From JAQGHB01 sp036384495 (lineage in GTDB: Bacteria; Patescibacteriota; Saccharimonadia; Saccharimonadales; UBA4665): a DNA stretch of 7,883 nt. Below are positions 6,737 through 7,883 of this stretch, one piece after another (the stretch's first letter is position 1; the number at the start of each line of letters is the position of its first letter). The stretch is taken from contig DASVMD010000011.1 of assembly GCA_036384495.1 (NCBI GenBank), forward strand, positions 1 through 7,883. The letters are read 5' to 3'. A model generated the notes under the pieces. That model was not told the DNA's origin. It made no database searches and worked only from the letters and a program-made list of their open reading frames with translations. The position numbers were made by a program, and so were the translations under genes.

Positions 6737-6799
6737 CGTTACCTTAGAACCGTGACCGCGTAACCTTTGTACCGTGTGCCGTAACCTGAACCGTGAACG
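6737..6799. repeat. Three tandem imperfect ~21-nt repeats
   Basis: Copies at 6737-6758, 6759-6779 and 6780-6799 share the pattern CGTWACCT followed by ACCGTG, with 3-5 variable bases between. They are followed directly by the T-rich patch at 6800-6810. The helix-turn period and direct orientation resemble iterons or repeated operator sites. They lie about 130 bp before the rightward gene and could control it. Confidence 0.65.
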
Positions 6800-6866
6800 T
6801 TTTTGTTTTTGTGACTTACAGGTTTTAGACTAGCACGGGCGACGGGTTTTGTCAATCCTCTTATGC

Positions 6867-6895
6867 TTGCAAACAGATCATAACCAGCCTAAAAT
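6867..6895 (+). promoter_or_regulatory. Sigma-70-type promoter for the rightward split gene
   Basis: TTGCAA at 6867-6872 and TAAAAT at 6890-6895 are separated by exactly 17 bp and match the consensus at 4 and 5 of 6 positions. Transcription would begin near 6902, giving a leader of about 27 nt that contains the AAGGAG ribosome binding site. Confidence 0.5.
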
Positions 6896-6928
6896 TCATC
6901 GTAAATCAAGTTTTTAAGGAGATAGAGC

Positions 6929-7276
6929 ATGACAAGCCCTGAAGTTGACGACCAACCAATTGATCTTTATGTTTTTGCACAAGATTCTGCCGATCAAGCA
7001 GTCCAAGGCATGGTTAAAATGCTCCCCGGGCCCGACCAAATTGATACTGCACTTGCTGGTATTGCTGAACGTGCAAATCAGTTTCCAGAGTCCGTGCGTG
7101 ATAATTATACACAGCTAGCAATCAGGTACACCGCTTTGGAATGGCTTGAACATCCAGAAGCAAACGGTAACCTCGTTACGCTCATTGCCAAACTTCCTTG
7201 GGACGCCTCTCTGGCTGCCGCGTTAACCGAGACGGGCGAACGGCTATACCAGCCACCCGAACTCTGCAATCTTTAA
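6929..7276 (+). CDS. N-terminal part of a split helical protein
   Basis: 115 codons from an ATG with a textbook AAGGAG at 6916-6921, seven bases upstream. The sequence is acidic at the start (TSPEVDDQPIDLYVFAQDS) and then mostly amphipathic helix, with no membrane segment and no motif I recognise. The frame ends at TAA 7274-7276, but a second frame offset by +1 opens at 7227 and stays open for over 200 codons to the window edge, with the same helical character. The two probably belong to one gene. Deleting one C from CCC at 7256-7258 would give YQPPNSAIFKRRGKIALAQA, a natural-looking helical continuation. Alternatively, the ribosome could slip +1 at CTT TAA (7271-7276). A third reading is two separate genes with a downstream start. 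Confidence 0.72.
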   Translation: MTSPEVDDQPIDLYVFAQDSADQAVQGMVKMLPGPDQIDTALAGIAERANQFPESVRDNYTQLAIRYTALEWLEHPEANGNLVTLIAKLPWDASLAAALTETGERLYQPPELCNL

Positions 7277-7883
7277 GCGGCGAGGTAAGATCGCGCTGGC
7301 GCAAGCGGCAAATGTGTACGCATCTGCCTACAACGACCTACCGCAGGATACTTCCGTGAGCGAGCGGCTCGAATTTCTCGGAGGCGAATACCTGCGCCTG
7401 GCACATACACAGGAAAGTCTCGGCGACGAAGCCGGAGCGCGCCAAACTGCTTTCGGTGTTGCTCCACACCTCATCACTCTTGGCAAAGCAATTCCTAAAG
7501 AAACTGATGAACGGCGTGATATTGATCAAATTGCCTGCGAAACCATCGGCCTTATCGGCTCTCTGGATACGCCAGACGCCAGACAGCTGCTAGCCAGCAT
7601 TCAGAGTGAATTCTTTAAAACACTAGCCTTGTCTCACCCAATTGGTAAGCTAGCTGTTGAGCTGCTAGTGGCCCGCCAGCCGTATGTAGCCGTTGAAATA
7701 GCTGGCACTCTTGATAAAGTAGGCCTCCTCACCCTGTGGCAAAAATCAATCACCTTACTCACAGAAGATCCCAGCCAGGAGAATCGTGCACTTGTTCGGG
7801 ACATGATCGCTGCCGTGGAGGAAGATTTCCCCGGCTACTACACAAAGCTTAACGAGCTAGATGTCTTTGCGCCCGGCGTACTC
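7275..7883 (+). CDS. C-terminal continuation in the +1 frame (partial)
   Basis: An open frame of 203 codons that runs off the right edge. It is mostly amphipathic helix. The stretch EYLRLAHTQESLGDEAGARQ (7386-7445) resembles a tetratricopeptide-type helix pair, and later segments such as LLASIQSEFFKTLAL continue the pattern, so a helical-repeat scaffold is likely. Nothing identifies a partner or enzymatic role. No ATG occurs near its beginning. If it is a separate gene, the best start is GTG 7356, preceded by AGGA at 7345-7348 with seven-base spacing. However, the 80 bases before that are also coherent coding sequence, so fusion with the upstream frame is preferred. Confidence 0.65.

Larger units (their letters stand above)
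6416..6928. other. 513-bp divergent intergenic region, no convincing gene
   Basis: This lies between the starts of the small membrane protein (leftward) and the split helical protein (rightward). It has no supported reading frame. A 55-codon plus-strand frame at 6580-6744 lacks a ribosome binding site. It contains several stem-loops at 6518-6724, three tandem repeats at 6737-6799, two T-rich patches of the form TTTTTGTTTTT (near 6428 and 6800), and a promoter for the rightward gene. I looked for signatures of tRNA, tmRNA, RNase P RNA and SRP RNA on both strands and recognised none. Confidence 0.6.

Noticed and set aside
6580..6744. 55-codon plus-strand open frame in the intergenic gap
   Set aside because: It has no ATG near its start and no ribosome binding site; its only usable start would be GTG 6628. 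The same bases form well-paired stem-loops.
7105..7113. TTATACACA, a perfect DnaA-box consensus
   Set aside because: It is a single copy inside a coding frame with no cluster of further boxes or AT-rich unwinding region, so an origin is not supported.

Overview
The window looks like chromosome of a Candidate Phyla Radiation bacterium, most probably a member of Candidatus Saccharibacteria (TM7). This is inferred from the gene set, recalled from family knowledge and not searched: a wall-anchored DUF11 surface protein, a TraG/VirD4-like membrane ATPase with a Pro/Ala-rich tail, and a small partner ending in a conserved charged block, all near the start of gyrB. Base composition is balanced. Stops are TAA and TAG, and a 1002-codon frame stays open with UGA read as stop, so the Gly-UGA code of some other CPR lineages is not in use.

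Layout. 1-135 (-) is the start of gyrB, running off the left edge. 136-436 is a divergent intergenic region with the gyrB promoter and a striking 27-bp perfect inverted repeat around an inner hairpin. 437-1936 (+) encodes a secreted LPNTG-type surface protein, and 1946-2536 (+) a two-helix membrane protein in the same operon. These meet tail to tail, with no base between, a leftward set: 2537-5545 (-) the ATPase, 5551-5970 (-) a low-complexity protein with a conserved C-terminus, and 6029-6415 (-) a small multi-pass membrane protein. 6416-6928 has no convincing gene but is rich in stem-loops and holds three tandem ~21-nt repeats. 6929 to the right edge (+) is one unrecognised helical protein split between two frames by a +1 shift near 7256-7276.

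How they fit together. The ATPase and the 139-residue protein are almost certainly co-transcribed (5-nt gap). The surface protein and two-helix protein form a second, facing operon. Together they suggest a cell-envelope or DNA/protein-transfer module, but no other secretion or conjugation component (VirB4, VirB6, relaxase, pilin) lies in the window, so the substrate is unknown.

The items most worth a second look are the 104-bp palindromic element beside gyrB, the structured 0.5-kb gap, the frame switch at 7256-7276 and the strong hairpin inside the ATPase gene.
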